Counted from the first letter of the stretch, positions 37,225 to 50,125 are shown. The stretch: 64,000 nucleotides of DNA from Phormidium tenue FACHB-1052 (GCF_014696675.1 NZ_JACJQN010000008.1:124001-188000), one strand, 5' to 3'. The notes: generated by a model from the letters alone, not told the origin. Made by a program: numbers and translations.

Positions 37225-38358
37225 TTATAGATCGCTGGGCCAATTTTCCTCTTCCTCAGCTTCAGGGATGCTAGAAACCTCGCGGGATTGAGGGTATGGG
37301 CTAATCTCTTCAACAGTATCGGGTTCTGAGACTACCTGCGGCTCCGTAGAATCGGGAACCGACTCAGAACCAGTATCCCGGCAGGACTCGTCCTCTTCAA
37401 ATCCGTCAACACTCGCAATGGCCTCGGTATCAACGATAGTCACCGTCGAGAATTGGTCTACGCCTGACGGTACCTGAGTAACGGGATCGGGGCTGGCGGC
37501 AGGTTGAGGTCTGGTTTTTGCCAACGGCGAAGGCCGGGGCGGTATTTCAATCACCGCCCGCTTGGGTTTGGGGCTGGTTTTGGCTTTAACAACGTCTCCC
37601 ACCCAAGCCTTCAACCCGGCTAGCCTGCCCCCAAGATTAGGAGGCTTCTGCTTTGTTTTGACTGGGGAAATTTTAGGGGCAGTTTTGGGGGGATTCTGAG
37701 GTTTTTTAGCGGCTGGCGCAGTCTGCGGAGCGCGAGGCTGGGACGATGGCCCTACCGGGCCAGTCTTTGACCATCGCACGGCTTTGACCGATGGGGAAGC
37801 CGGAGCTTTAACCGGCTCTAAAACAGTAATTTCTGGAATGTGACCCACGTCAGGAATGGTACCAGGGGAGGAGGGCCGACGCGGGCTGGGGGCTAACTCA
37901 TCGACAAACTCGTAGTCCACATCCTTGAGGGACGACGCTCGAATTTCGCTGGTTGCGATCGCCGGATCACCCGGCAACCTGCCCTCCTCTACCTGGGGCA
38001 GCCAGCGCACTAGGGGCGTGGCCCGCAGCAGATCGAGCGACCACTGCTTTAGCTGTCGTCCAAAGGTTGGCCAGGAATCTTGGGTAACGGGCGTCTGCAA
38101 ATCTAGCGGTGTGCGCTTGCGGCGCAGACTCAAGGTTTGCCAGCCCAGCCAGCCCAGCAGCACTACACTGGCCAGATGACCGAGTAGCTCCGTGGGCGAA
38201 GTCTGAACGGCGCTAAACCACAGCACTAGGCCGTAGAATGCCCCCACCCCGCTCCAAAAAAAATCGTGGCGGCGGTGCACCTCCGGAAAAAAGAAGGCGG
38301 CCCCATACAGCGAGAGGCTGCCCGACCAAACCGCGATCGCCAGAATGTGAACCCCCAT
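37225..38358 (-). CDS. Ycf66 family membrane protein with long disordered tail
   Basis: The first about 95 residues form the Ycf66 N-terminal domain: three hydrophobic helices with RRHDFFWSGVGAFYGLVLWF and a basic end LSLRRKR. The remaining about 280 residues are Pro/Lys/Ser/Glu-rich, with many KPQNPPKTAP-like stretches and no predicted fold. Ycf66 is conserved in cyanobacteria and some plastids; its function is not settled. I chose ATG 38358 over GTG 38376. It lies 72 bases downstream of the STAS-sugar transferase gene on the same strand. Confidence 0.82.
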   Translation of the reverse strand: MGVHILAIAVWSGSLSLYGAAFFFPEVHRRHDFFWSGVGAFYGLVLWFSAVQTSPTELLGHLASVVLLGWLGWQTLSLRRKRTPLDLQTPVTQDSWPTFGRQLKQWSLDLLRATPLVRWLPQVEEGRLPGDPAIATSEIRASSLKDVDYEFVDELAPSPRRPSSPGTIPDVGHIPEITVLEPVKAPASPSVKAVRWSKTGPVGPSSQPRAPQTAPAAKKPQNPPKTAPKISPVKTKQKPPNLGGRLAGLKAWVGDVVKAKTSPKPKRAVIEIPPRPSPLAKTRPQPAASPDPVTQVPSGVDQFSTVTIVDTEAIASVDGFEEDESCRDTGSESVPDSTEPQVVSEPDTVEEISPYPQSREVSSIPEAEEEENWPSDL

Positions 38359-38430
38359 GCCGCCCACCGTGCCCACTACCTCGACACCACTACTCTATCG
38401 CGGCTTGTTGAGGACGCATCTATTCCCGCC

Positions 38431-39456
38431 CTAGGATGCTCCAGCCTTCTTCGAGAACAGCACCAGCACGGTCTTGAGAATCAGCTGAATGTCGTAGGCC
38501 AGGCTCCAATTCTTTTGGTAGTCGAGATCCATCCGAATCACGTCTTCAAACTTTTTCACTGTGGAGCGACCGTTGACCTGCCACTCGCCGGTCATTCCAG
38601 GTTTGACGTCGAGGCGCTGCCACTCGGGCACCTTGTACTGCTCAATTTCATCGGGGGTGGGGGGCCGGGTGCCCACCAGGCTCATATCGCCCCGCAGCAC
38701 GTTCCAAAACTGGGGCAGTTCGTCCAGGCTGGTGCGGCGCAAAAAGCGACCTACCTTAGTAATGCGGGGGTCGTTTTCGTTCTTGAACAGCGGCCCTTCG
38801 ACTTCGTTTTTGACCTGGGCCTTAAGCGCTTCGGCATCGGTCACCATCGAGCGGAACTTCCAAATGTGGAAGCGCTTGCCCATCCAGGAACACCGCACCT
38901 GCTTAAAGAAAATTGGGCCACCGTCTTCGAGCTTAATGGCAATCACAATGGGCACCGACAGCACTGCGGTCAGCACCAGACCCACCAGCGCCCCAACAAT
39001 ATCGAGCAGTCGCTTGCCCTTTGAGGCCACCGAGGGATGGGTAGTCAGCGCTACAAACCGCATCTCGGGTTTCAGGGCAGGGCTTTCGGGCTCACCAGCC
39101 ACCGGTTCAAAGGTAAACAGCTGCTCTAGGTCGGTCAGGGCCAGCACCATGCGCACCTGCTCTTGCACTCCTCGCAGCACCATGGCAATGCCTTTAGTGT
39201 TGCAAGTGCGATAGCAGATCACTAGGGCACCCAAGCCGCTGCTGTCGATAAATTGGGTCTGGCTCAGGTCAATAATGATGGTTTCAGGCGTTGGCTGACT
39301 CAGGCAGTGGCGCTTCACCTGTTGCTCAAACTCGACCGCTTCAACAACGGTTAACGTAGACGGCACGCTAACAACCCGAGCGGTGTCTATCGCCTCATTG
39401 GAGAGCTGTTCTGCGACTATTTGTGGATCCTGATCTGGGGCAATGGATGAGGTCAT
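38431..39456 (-). CDS. STAS domain fused to a bacterial sugar transferase (polyprenyl glycosylphosphotransferase)
   Basis: This protein joins an N-terminal STAS domain (about 15-120), with IIIDLSQTQFIDSSGLGALV, to a bacterial sugar transferase with one transmembrane helix (GALVGLVLTAVLSVPIVIAIKL). The transferase motifs are GGPIFFKQVRCSWMGKRFHIWKFRSM, given here only in part, then RRTSLDELPQFWNVLRGDMSLVG and the end KPGMTGEWQV. Such transferases start extracellular polysaccharide synthesis by loading a sugar phosphate onto undecaprenyl phosphate. The Ser in DSSG is the site phosphorylated in anti-anti-sigma proteins, so activity may be phospho-regulated. I chose ATG 39456; the frame extends to a GTG at 39555. 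Confidence 0.87.
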   Translation of the reverse strand: MTSSIAPDQDPQIVAEQLSNEAIDTARVVSVPSTLTVVEAVEFEQQVKRHCLSQPTPETIIIDLSQTQFIDSSGLGALVICYRTCNTKGIAMVLRGVQEQVRMVLALTDLEQLFTFEPVAGEPESPALKPEMRFVALTTHPSVASKGKRLLDIVGALVGLVLTAVLSVPIVIAIKLEDGGPIFFKQVRCSWMGKRFHIWKFRSMVTDAEALKAQVKNEVEGPLFKNENDPRITKVGRFLRRTSLDELPQFWNVLRGDMSLVGTRPPTPDEIEQYKVPEWQRLDVKPGMTGEWQVNGRSTVKKFEDVIRMDLDYQKNWSLAYDIQLILKTVLVLFSKKAGAS

Positions 39457-39660
39457 ACCGGCATCCCTGGTAATGGTGGTGGCAATAGGTACTGTCAGAA
39501 TTCCCTTGACAATGTCCAAACTATAGGAGGCGCGGTCTGGGGTTGCCTTGACCACGCCTCCATCTTCAACGAGTCTTAACGAGTCGTTGATGAGTTGATT
39601 AGGAGAATCTGCGGATTCCTACCCTTGACGGACACAGACCGTCACGGTTCCAGGACTCCC

Positions 39661-42354
<2,694 letters not shown>

Positions 42355-42506
42355 AGGGCTGGGCCTCTCCGATCGCGACGGGGATCTATAACTACCTAGA
42401 TCATAGATAGCGTTGCGATTTTATTACATTCGCCGTACCGCTGTGCTGTAGGCTTTGTTGCCAATCATTCTCTAAACCTAAGGATTGCCTGAGGATAGCT
42501 CAGCGC

Positions 42507-43472
42507 TTAGCGGCTAGAACCTTTGGAAAATAGCCTGCCGAACAGCGATCGCTTAGGGCTGTCTAAGGGTTTGCTATCCGGCTGCTTAGGACTGTCCTGG
42601 GTGGGTGTGGCGGCAGGGCGCGGCGGGGGATCAGTCATGGTGAGGTTAAGCTGCCGGGCATATTTCAGAGCCACGGCATTTTTGGGGTTGAGGCGCAGCG
42701 CCTGCCTGAAGTGCACCTTGGCCATGCCGGGCAGTTTTTGCAGCAGATAGGCCTGGCCCATGAGGCAGTGGTAGCTGCTGTTTTGGGGATCAATTTTCAA
42801 GGCATCCTTGAGTTCTTGGATGGCGGCCTGCACGTTTTTGCCCTTGAGATATTCCTGGGCTCGACCGTAGTGGCGATCGGCGTAGGCCTGCCCCGATGAT
42901 TTGCCGTTGTTAGCAGGGTGATCCGCTAGGGGATCAGAGGCGATCGCGGTGGCAGCTACTAGCCCGCTGCGCTTTTCGCGAATCACCGGTGCCCCCATTT
43001 TGCGGCGCAGATACACCAGGTTGAGTTCGCTGAGCTGCTGAGTGCAAGTTTCAAACTCAGCTAGCGACGCGTATTGGCGATCGCACAGCTGATCGACCGC
43101 CTGTTCGTAAAACACGTCTACCTCGGCCTCCGCCACGTCTAGCAGATACTTGCCAGGCTTGCTGGTGGGCTGAAGCTGCTGATCGCGGCTGAGGCGGCGC
43201 ACTTTAAAGCGGAGGGCTGCTAGCACCTCGTTGCGGCCCTTATCTTGCTTGAGGCGCTGGTAGGCAGGGTTGACTAGCTTGGGCAGCACTTGGTCGGCGA
43301 GCTGGCGCAGCTCGGTCGGCACATCGACCAATGCATCGGGGTGCAGCTGTTTAGCCACCACGCGATAGCGTTTCAGAATGCGACGCTCGTCAGCCGCCAC
43401 TGACACACCCAGTAGCGCATAGGGATCGGTATAGCGGTTGAGCCATTCGGGGGAGAAGGCAGCGTGGGGCAT
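42507..43472 (-). CDS. J-domain protein with TPR repeats
   Basis: This 321-residue protein has an N-terminal J-domain with the HPD motif in KQLHPDALVDV at about residues 42-52, preceded by DPYALLGVS. After a helical middle it has two or three TPRs at about residues 205-275 (AQEYLKGKNVQAAIQELKDAL and similar), then a Pro/Ser-rich tail ending in LFGRLFSKGSSR. J-domains stimulate DnaK ATPase, and the TPRs probably select partners. It would be a cytosolic co-chaperone. Clients are unknown. Confidence 0.85.
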   Translation of the reverse strand: MPHAAFSPEWLNRYTDPYALLGVSVAADERRILKRYRVVAKQLHPDALVDVPTELRQLADQVLPKLVNPAYQRLKQDKGRNEVLAALRFKVRRLSRDQQLQPTSKPGKYLLDVAEAEVDVFYEQAVDQLCDRQYASLAEFETCTQQLSELNLVYLRRKMGAPVIREKRSGLVAATAIASDPLADHPANNGKSSGQAYADRHYGRAQEYLKGKNVQAAIQELKDALKIDPQNSSYHCLMGQAYLLQKLPGMAKVHFRQALRLNPKNAVALKYARQLNLTMTDPPPRPAATPTQDSPKQPDSKPLDSPKRSLFGRLFSKGSSR

Positions 43473-43640
43473 TCAGGAACAGAACTTAGGGGAGATTATT
43501 TTATTGTCGCGGAATTCGTAGGAACGGCATACCAGAATCCGGAGAGCAATGTCGATTCTTTACGCCCGTCCTATACTGAATTCACAAGATAGTTCAAAGC
43601 TTTGGCCTCTACGGGCTCCATCGGATAGCGAAGGGCAATA

Positions 43641-44021
43641 ATGTTGGCACAGCGTTCCCGTCGAACAGCCGTCATTCTAGCGTGGGCTGGGGTTTTCACT
43701 CCCAGTTTTCTTCCCCTGTCAGGGTTACATAAATTTTACCTGGGGCAACCTTTTTGGGGAGTCGTTTACTTGCTCCTGGGCTGGACACAAATTCCTCGGG
43801 TCGCCTGCGCTGTTGAAGGTTTGCTGTTAATGACTCAGCCCGCAGATGCCTTTGGTGCGATCGCTGTTCCGGCTAAAGAGGCTAAGGCGGGCCTTGACCT
43901 CAAGCAGATCAATGCTTTGGGAGAAGCCCTGCGAGAACTGGATACCCTGCGCCAAGAGGGACTGATTTCGGAGCTTGAATTTGAGCAGAAGCGCCGCTTA
44001 CTGCTCGATCAGGTAGCCTAG
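43641..44021 (+). CDS. TM2-domain protein with C-terminal SHOCT motif
   Basis: This 126-residue membrane protein has two hydrophobic helices joined by the TM2-type turn SGLHKFYLGQPFWGVVYLLLGW at about residues 28-49 (only the core is given here). A SHOCT-like end follows: ALRELDTLRQEGLISELEF and a final EQKRRLLL helix. Both domains are common in small bacterial proteins and their function is unknown. The ATG is at 43641. The HhH gene starts 35 bases downstream on the same strand, so the two may be co-transcribed. Confidence 0.82.
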   Translation: MLAQRSRRTAVILAWAGVFTPSFLPLSGLHKFYLGQPFWGVVYLLLGWTQIPRVACAVEGLLLMTQPADAFGAIAVPAKEAKAGLDLKQINALGEALRELDTLRQEGLISELEFEQKRRLLLDQVA

Positions 44022-44055
44022 GCAGAAACCCAGTCGGAAAAGGGGTAGATACTTT

Positions 44056-44586
44056 GTGTTGAGGCGTTGGCAAACTCTGAGGGCGCAGCTCGATCCCCTC
44101 GCTAGTCGCTTGAGCCAAGACCCAAACTATCGGTTGCGGTCTTACCAGGAAGTTGACCAGGCTGCCAAGCTGGGGTTCACCCTGGATGTAAACCGGGCGA
44201 CGGTCGATGATTGGCTGCGGTTGCCGGGTCTGTCGATTCGCCAGGCCCAAGGATTGGTGCGCCTACGCCAGGCTGGGGTACAGTTTCACTGCCTGGAGGA
44301 TTTGGCGGCGGCATTGGGAACGGCCCCGACCCAACTGACTCCCCTGGCGGCGGTGCTGTCGTTTTGCTACTACGAGGAGCACTGCGGTACTCTGCCCACG
44401 GTGAGCCTGAACCAGGCTACGGTTTCTCAACTGTGTGGTCTACCGGGGATGCCCCCTGCGCTGGCCCAGGCTGTTGTACAGGAGCGATCGCATCGCGGCC
44501 CCTACCAAGATTTAGCCGACCTCCAGCGTCGCCTGGGGTTGGCTCCCGACCTGGTGCAGGCTTTGATGTACTACCTACGGCCCTAA
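44056..44586 (+). CDS. ComEA-like helix-hairpin-helix DNA-binding protein
   Basis: This 176-residue protein has two helix-hairpin-helix units. The first is LDVNRATVDDWLRLPGLS (about residues 42-59) and the second VSLNQATVSQLCGLPGMP (about 116-133), each followed by the expected second helix. The arrangement resembles the DNA-binding domain of ComEA, the DNA receptor in natural transformation, but no signal peptide or membrane anchor is visible, so it is probably cytosolic. The start is a GTG at 44056. Confidence 0.78.
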   Translation: MLRRWQTLRAQLDPLASRLSQDPNYRLRSYQEVDQAAKLGFTLDVNRATVDDWLRLPGLSIRQAQGLVRLRQAGVQFHCLEDLAAALGTAPTQLTPLAAVLSFCYYEEHCGTLPTVSLNQATVSQLCGLPGMPPALAQAVVQERSHRGPYQDLADLQRRLGLAPDLVQALMYYLRP

Positions 44587-45043
44587 CTGTGGGTTTAAAG
44601 GCCCTTGGGAACAGCTATAGCAATTCTCACAAAAATAATATTTTTAACGCTTTCTTTGAAGTTGCTCCCAAAGCAATTGCATCTGCCATTGGGTCAATTC
44701 TATAGGTTGAATAGTTGTTCGACAGCGTAGGCAGAGTGTAGAAGCAAGATGACAGATTGCGATCGCCAATCTGCCCTAAGCCCTGCCCAGCAAGGGTTAA
44801 GACCCCTTTAAGAAATCGCGATCGCAGCTTAATTTTATAGAAATATTGTTCAGGTAATAAAAAATGCTTTAGAACATTAACCAAAGCGTAATTCAGAAAA
44901 ACCCCCTGTTTAGGAATGCCAACTTGGCCTATTGAGCCTATTGTAGTAATAAACATGGACAGACATTAGCTAGGCCGATCTAAGACTGAAATCTCTGTCC
45001 TTGCCTCCTCAAAATAGCGAGCACTTTTGCTGGAATTAATGTC
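44587..45043. other. AT-rich intergenic region upstream of phosphoketolase
   Basis: These 457 bases are clearly more AT-rich than the flanking genes. I see no gene in them; the frame at 44627-44956 (-) has no family features. A GC-poor section at 44820-44960 probably contains the phosphoketolase promoter, but no convincing -35/-10 pair stands out. Confidence 0.5.
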
Positions 45044-47443
45044 ATGGTAGTCGCCTCCCCGCCCCAAACTAAACCCCTCACCGACGAAGAGCTGCGCAAG
45101 ATGCACGCCTACTGGCGAGCCTGCAACTACCTCGCCGTCGGCATGATCTACCTGCGCAGCAATCCCCTGCTAAAAGAGGCGCTCAAACCTGAGCATGTCA
45201 AGCATCGGCTGCTTGGCCACTGGGGCGCTTCCCCTGCCCTGAGCTTTACCTACATCCACTGCAACCGGCTAATTAAAAAGTACGACCTCGACATGATCTT
45301 TGTGGCCGGGCCGGGCCACGGTGCGCCAGGGGTGCTAGGGCCGGTCTATCTAGAAGGCACCTATTCTGAGATCTATCCCGACAAGAGCCTGGATGAAGAC
45401 GGCATGCGCCGCTTCTTCAATCAGTTCTCGTTCCCCGGCCACATCGGTAGTCATGTCACTCCCGAAACCCCTGGCTCCATTCACGAGGGGGGGGAACTGG
45501 GCTACAGCCTCTCCCACGCCTACGGGGCAGTATTGGATAACCCCGATCTGATTGTCACCTGCGTGGCGGGGGATGGTGAAGCCGAGACCGGGCCACTGGC
45601 TACCTCCTGGCACTCGAACAAATTCATTAACCCGGCCCGCGATGGGGCAGTGCTGCCCATTCTCAACTTGAACGGCTACAAAATCGCCAACCCCAGCATT
45701 CTCTCCCGCATCTCCCACGAGGAGCTGGCAGCGCTGTTTGTGGGCTATGGCTATACCCCCTACTTTGTGGAGGGCAGCGACCCCGCCGAAATGCACCAAA
45801 AAATGGCGGCGGCGATGGAAGAATGTGTCCTGAAAATTAAAGAAATTCAGCGGGATGCGCGGGTCAATGGCAATGTGTATCGCCCCCGCTGGCCGATGAT
45901 TGTGCTGCGCAGCCCCAAGGGCTGGACGGGGCCGAAGGATGTGGATGGCCATAAGGTGGAAGGCTTCTGGCGATCGCACCAGGTACCCATGGGCGGCATG
46001 CACAGCAACGCCGAGCACCTGCGCCTGCTCGAAGAGTGGATGCGCAGCTATGGCCCTGACGAACTCTTCGACGAAAACGGCACCCTGGTTTCAGAACTGC
46101 GGGAGCTGGCTCCTGCTGGCCCCCGCCGCATGAGCGCCAACCTGCACGCCAACGGCGGCATGCTGCGCAAGGCGCTGAAGATGCCTGATTTTAGAGACTA
46201 TGCGATCGATGTGCCCCGGCCCGGCAGCGTGGAGTTTGAGAACACCAAGGCCCTGGGCATTCTAATGCGCGAAATTATGCGCCACAACCCCAACAACTTC
46301 CGCCTCATGGGGCCAGATGAAACCGCCTCCAACCGGCTGAACCCGGTGTACGAGGTTTCTAAAAAGGCATGGATGGCCGACTTTTTGCCTGAAGACCTCG
46401 ACGGTGGCGAGCTTTCCCAAGATGGCCGAGTGATGGAAATGCTCAGCGAGCACACCCTCCAGGGCTGGCTAGAGGGCTATTTGCTCACCGGTCGCCACGG
46501 TCTGTTTCATAGCTATGAGGCCTTTGCCCACGTGGTCAGCTCGATGTTTAACCAGCACGCCAAGTGGCTCGATATCTGCAAAAATCACGTGCCCTGGCGG
46601 CGATCGGTGTCGTCGCTAAACATTTTGCTGTCGTCGCTGGTGTGGCGGCAAGACCACAACGGCTTTAGCCATCAAGACCCCGGCTATGTCGATCTGGTGA
46701 CCAACAAAAGCCCCGACGTGGTGCGGGTTTACTTTCCGCCCGATGCCAACTGTCTGCTGTCGGTGGCCGACCACTGCTTCCGCAGCGTTGACTACATCAA
46801 CGTGATTGTCTCCGACAAGCAGAACCATCTCCAGTACCTCAATATGGAGCAGGCGATTATTCACTGCACCAAGGGCCTGGGTATTTGGGACTGGGCCAGC
46901 AACGACGACTGCGGCACTGAGCCCGATGCCCCCGACGTGGTGATGGCCTGCTGCGGCGATATTGTTACCAAAGAGTCGCTGGCGGCGACCGCTATTTTGC
47001 GGGAAGAGTTTCCGCACCTAAAGGTGCGGTTTGTCAACGTGGTTGACCTGTTTACCCTGATTTCATCTGGGGAGCACCCCCACGGACTCAGCAACCGCGA
47101 TTTTGACTCGCTGTTTACCCCTGACAAGCCGATCATCTTCAACTTCCACGGCTATCCTTGGCTAATTCACAAGCTGGTATATCGCCGCTCAAACCAAGAT
47201 CGCATTCATGTGCGGGGCTACAAGGAGCAGGGCAATATCAACACCCCGCTAGAGCTGGCGATCAACAACGAGATCGATCGCTTCAACCTAGTTATCGATG
47301 TGATCGATCGGGTGCCCAAGCTGGGTTCGGCGGCGGCCCACGTGAAGGAGAAGATGAAAAATAAGATTATCGAGTGCCTCACCTATGCCCACACCGAGGG
47401 CAAAGACCAGGATGAAATTGTCAACTGGCAGTGGCCCTACTAG
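45044..47443 (+). CDS. xfp: Xylulose-5-phosphate/fructose-6-phosphate phosphoketolase
   Basis: Phosphoketolase splits xylulose-5-P or fructose-6-P with phosphate to give acetyl-phosphate and an aldose phosphate. The 799-residue protein has the thiamine diphosphate motif GDGEAETG, the early GPGHGAPG loop, SFPGHIGSH and the GLSNRDFD region near the C-terminus. The length is normal. In cyanobacteria the enzyme bypasses decarboxylation when fixed carbon is converted to acetyl units. It is a single gene with a strong hairpin immediately downstream. Confidence 0.95.
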   Translation: MVVASPPQTKPLTDEELRKMHAYWRACNYLAVGMIYLRSNPLLKEALKPEHVKHRLLGHWGASPALSFTYIHCNRLIKKYDLDMIFVAGPGHGAPGVLGPVYLEGTYSEIYPDKSLDEDGMRRFFNQFSFPGHIGSHVTPETPGSIHEGGELGYSLSHAYGAVLDNPDLIVTCVAGDGEAETGPLATSWHSNKFINPARDGAVLPILNLNGYKIANPSILSRISHEELAALFVGYGYTPYFVEGSDPAEMHQKMAAAMEECVLKIKEIQRDARVNGNVYRPRWPMIVLRSPKGWTGPKDVDGHKVEGFWRSHQVPMGGMHSNAEHLRLLEEWMRSYGPDELFDENGTLVSELRELAPAGPRRMSANLHANGGMLRKALKMPDFRDYAIDVPRPGSVEFENTKALGILMREIMRHNPNNFRLMGPDETASNRLNPVYEVSKKAWMADFLPEDLDGGELSQDGRVMEMLSEHTLQGWLEGYLLTGRHGLFHSYEAFAHVVSSMFNQHAKWLDICKNHVPWRRSVSSLNILLSSLVWRQDHNGFSHQDPGYVDLVTNKSPDVVRVYFPPDANCLLSVADHCFRSVDYINVIVSDKQNHLQYLNMEQAIIHCTKGLGIWDWASNDDCGTEPDAPDVVMACCGDIVTKESLAATAILREEFPHLKVRFVNVVDLFTLISSGEHPHGLSNRDFDSLFTPDKPIIFNFHGYPWLIHKLVYRRSNQDRIHVRGYKEQGNINTPLELAINNEIDRFNLVIDVIDRVPKLGSAAAHVKEKMKNKIIECLTYAHTEGKDQDEIVNWQWPY

Positions 47444-47456
47444 TAGCGGCGATCCC

Positions 47457-47488
47457 CACAGGTGGGCGGGGGTTACCGCCCACCTGTG
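47457..47488 (+). terminator. Strong GC-rich hairpin after phosphoketolase
   Basis: CACAGGTGGGCGG (47457-47469) pairs perfectly with 47476-47488 around a six-base loop (13 bp). It lies 14 bases past the stop codon. There is no T-run, so it may stabilise the 3' end rather than terminate by itself. Confidence 0.75.
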
Positions 47489-47533
47489 CTGCCTAATAGG
47501 CTGTCTGATGGATTGCTTCACCTCACTAAATTA

Positions 47534-47992
47534 CTAGTTTATGGAGACCTCTAATGGGTTGTACTCGATCTCAATCGGGTCACCGTATTTGATATTTGGT
47601 ATTGGTGGCGCAATTATTTCGATGATGGATGAATTTTGAAAGTTTCGTTTCTTGGTTTCTGGATGAGGGTAGTAGATCCAGCCGTTGTAGATTGAGTTTT
47701 CAAACAGAAGCCGACAGCGAGAGAAGGAAAAGTCTTCGGGGGGATGGCGATCGGTCCACTCGACCTGGTGAAAGGTGAGTTCAGGATTGGTGAGCTGAAA
47801 GGTGCTGGGACTAATGGAAAGGTTGAGCGTTCCTTTGAAGTAGTCTGTTAGATTCAACCCTAACGCTTGAAAGAACGGCATTTGCATTTCAATCGTTCCG
47901 CTAGGGTAAGGGCCATCCGCAGCAGAGCCGGACGCTACTTGGTGGCCATGCTCTACAAGGCCACTTACGGTTTGCCAATGGCTTTTAGTCAT
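47534..47992 (-). CDS. Hypothetical protein resembling CTP-dependent riboflavin kinase (DUF120)
   Basis: This 152-residue protein has GTLNLS at residues 54-59 and the C-terminal IEIIAPP at 124-130, followed by YGDPIEIEY. The order of an early SG(x)n segment, PF-GTLNL, and late IEIIAP-GD-EI matches what I recall of the archaeal CTP-dependent riboflavin kinase MJ0056. Cyanobacteria normally use the bifunctional RibF, so a second kinase of archaeal type would be unexpected; it may instead be a paralogue with another ligand. The gene is convergent with phosphoketolase. Confidence 0.6.
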   Translation of the reverse strand: MTKSHWQTVSGLVEHGHQVASGSAADGPYPSGTIEMQMPFFQALGLNLTDYFKGTLNLSISPSTFQLTNPELTFHQVEWTDRHPPEDFSFSRCRLLFENSIYNGWIYYPHPETKKRNFQNSSIIEIIAPPIPNIKYGDPIEIEYNPLEVSIN

Positions 47993-48325
47993 CTGAAAGT
48001 ACCTGGCTACAGTGAACTATCGTAATTGCTCTACCTACTCTGTGGCACCTGTGGGGTCAGGTGTCTATTGCCTCCGCATCTGCGAGGGCGTACCCCTACC
48101 CATGAAGCTGCCCGATGCCCCCTAAGCCAGGTCTTTGGGCAAATCGCCTTGGGCTTGAATGCGACCTTTGGCATGGCGGCGATGGAAGAGTCGGTAGCGG
48201 TATGTTGAGGGGATGAGGATGAAGGTGGGTTAATTACTTTCTCCCTCATCTCCCCATCACACCCATGAACATCAGCACGCCAATACTCGCCGGTCGGCCT
48301 AAAACACCGTCTAGAATGCTGAGAT
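47993..48325. other. Intergenic region upstream of the first ABC half-exporter
   Basis: These 333 bases contain only short open frames with skewed composition (48026-48208 on + and 48031-48249 on -) that overlap each other and have no family resemblance. I see no RNA gene or repeat. Confidence 0.45.
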
Positions 48326-50125
48326 GTGATTAGGAGCAGGCGATTGGTTCAGTCTCAGCCCCACGACGTCTCTTCGCAACAGCCTCTGCTGCGGGTTTTG
48401 AGCAGTCTACGCAATCACCTTTGGCTTACCCTGGGAGCCTTAGTCAGCGCCCTGCTACTGGTGGCGGCCTACGCGGCGACGCCGCAGCTATTTCGCTGGG
48501 CCATTGATGACGGCATTGCCGAAAATAACCTGACGGTGGTGCTGCAAAGCGGGGCGGGGTTAGTCCTGGCCGCCCTGGCCCGAGGGCTGTTTAACTTTGG
48601 CCAGAGCTTTTGTGCCGAGGCGATGTCCCAGAGCGTGGTCTACGATCTGCGCAATCGCATCTTCAGCAAAATTCAAACCCTCAGCTTTAGCTACCACGAC
48701 CAGGCTCAAACCTCGCAACTGCTCACCCGCGTCACCAGCGATATCGAGCAGGTACGCACCTTCCTCAGCACTAGCCTGGTGCAGGTGATTAGCGGGGTGG
48801 TGACGCTAGTGGCGATCGCAGCCATTCTCCTAATCATGAACTGGCAGCTAGCGCTGATTAGCCTGACGGTGGTGCCGATCGCGGGGTGGCTGATGGCGCG
48901 ATTCTTTGGCCAAAACAACCTGCTGTTTCGCCAGGTGCAGGAGCAGCTCAGCGACCTCAACGCGGTCTTGCAGGAGAACTTGCTCGGCGTTCGGGTGGTC
49001 AAAGCCTTTGTGCGAGAGGAGACCGAGTGCGATCGCTACACCCAGCTCAACAACGAGCTGGTGGCCGCCAACATGAAAACGATTCGGGCGATTCGCAATA
49101 CGTTCCCCTTCATCTTTTTGGTCAGCAACCTGGTGATTGTGGTGGTGGTGGGCTATGGCGGCGTGGCGGTGATCGACCAGCGCTTTTCGGTGGGCGAGCT
49201 GGTGGCGTTTAACGCCTACCTGCTGCTGATTTTGCAGCCGATTTTGCTGATTGGCTTTGCCGCTCCGGCGATCGCTGGGGCCTCATCCTCCGCCGAGCGG
49301 GTCTACGAGGTGCTCGATGCCGCAGTCGAAATTCGCGATCGCCCCCACGCCATTCCCTTCACCACCTGCGGCGGTCGCATCACCTTTGAGAATGTGTCGT
49401 TTCGCTACCCCGGCACCACTGCCCCGGCCCTCAACGGCATTTCCTTCGAAACTAAGCCCAACGAGCTAATCGCCATTCTCGGTATGACTGGCTCGGGCAA
49501 AAGCACCGTCACCAACCTGATTCCCCGCTTTTACGATGTCACCGCCGGGGCCGTACGCATCGATGGCCGCGATGTGCGCGACTTTACGCTAGAAAGTCTG
49601 CGATCGCACATCAGCACCGTATTCCAAGAGACCACCCTATTTTCGGGCACGATTTTTTCTAACATCACCTACGCCAAGGCCGAAGCCACTCTAAACGAGG
49701 TGGTCGAAGCCGCCAAAGCGGCCCAGATTCACGACTTTGTGATGACCCTGCCCGATGGCTACGACACGCTGGTGGGTGAGCGCGGGGTAGGGCTATCAGG
49801 GGGGCAAAAGCAGCGAATTGCGATCGCTCGCACCCTGTTGACCGACTACAAGGTGTTGATTCTCGACGACAGCACCTCTGCCGTCGATGCCCAAACCGCC
49901 GCCCAAATTCAGGCCGCCCTCGACGACCTGATGCGCCGCCGCACCTGCACCGCCTTTGTGGTAGCCCAGCGCATCAGCACCGTGCGCACCGCCGATCGCA
50001 TTCTGCTGATGGATAAGGGACGACTGGTGGCCCAGGGCACCCACGAATATTTGATGGCCCATAGCTCGCTCTACGGCGCAATTTTAGAATCTCAGGTTGG
50101 TGCAGCTACGGTCAAGCAGCGCTAG
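48326..50125 (+). CDS. ABC exporter subunit with degenerate ATP site
   Basis: This 599-residue half-transporter has six transmembrane helices (residues 30-315) and an ATPase domain. Walker A is GMTGSGKST (386-394) and the signature LSGGQ (490-494) is intact. However, Walker B ends LILDDST, with Asp515 where the catalytic Glu should be, and the switch His is replaced by Gln548 (VVAQR). These two changes are characteristic of the non-hydrolysing partner in heterodimeric exporters such as TM287/288. The start is a GTG at 48326. The matching consensus partner is probably the gene at 54937. Confidence 0.9.
   Translation: MIRSRRLVQSQPHDVSSQQPLLRVLSSLRNHLWLTLGALVSALLLVAAYAATPQLFRWAIDDGIAENNLTVVLQSGAGLVLAALARGLFNFGQSFCAEAMSQSVVYDLRNRIFSKIQTLSFSYHDQAQTSQLLTRVTSDIEQVRTFLSTSLVQVISGVVTLVAIAAILLIMNWQLALISLTVVPIAGWLMARFFGQNNLLFRQVQEQLSDLNAVLQENLLGVRVVKAFVREETECDRYTQLNNELVAANMKTIRAIRNTFPFIFLVSNLVIVVVVGYGGVAVIDQRFSVGELVAFNAYLLLILQPILLIGFAAPAIAGASSSAERVYEVLDAAVEIRDRPHAIPFTTCGGRITFENVSFRYPGTTAPALNGISFETKPNELIAILGMTGSGKSTVTNLIPRFYDVTAGAVRIDGRDVRDFTLESLRSHISTVFQETTLFSGTIFSNITYAKAEATLNEVVEAAKAAQIHDFVMTLPDGYDTLVGERGVGLSGGQKQRIAIARTLLTDYKVLILDDSTSAVDAQTAAQIQAALDDLMRRRTCTAFVVAQRISTVRTADRILLMDKGRLVAQGTHEYLMAHSSLYGAILESQVGAATVKQR

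Noticed and set aside
48026-48249. Two overlapping short frames before the first ABC gene
   Set aside because: Opposite strands, Pro/Arg-rich composition and no family; likely chance frames in GC-rich DNA.
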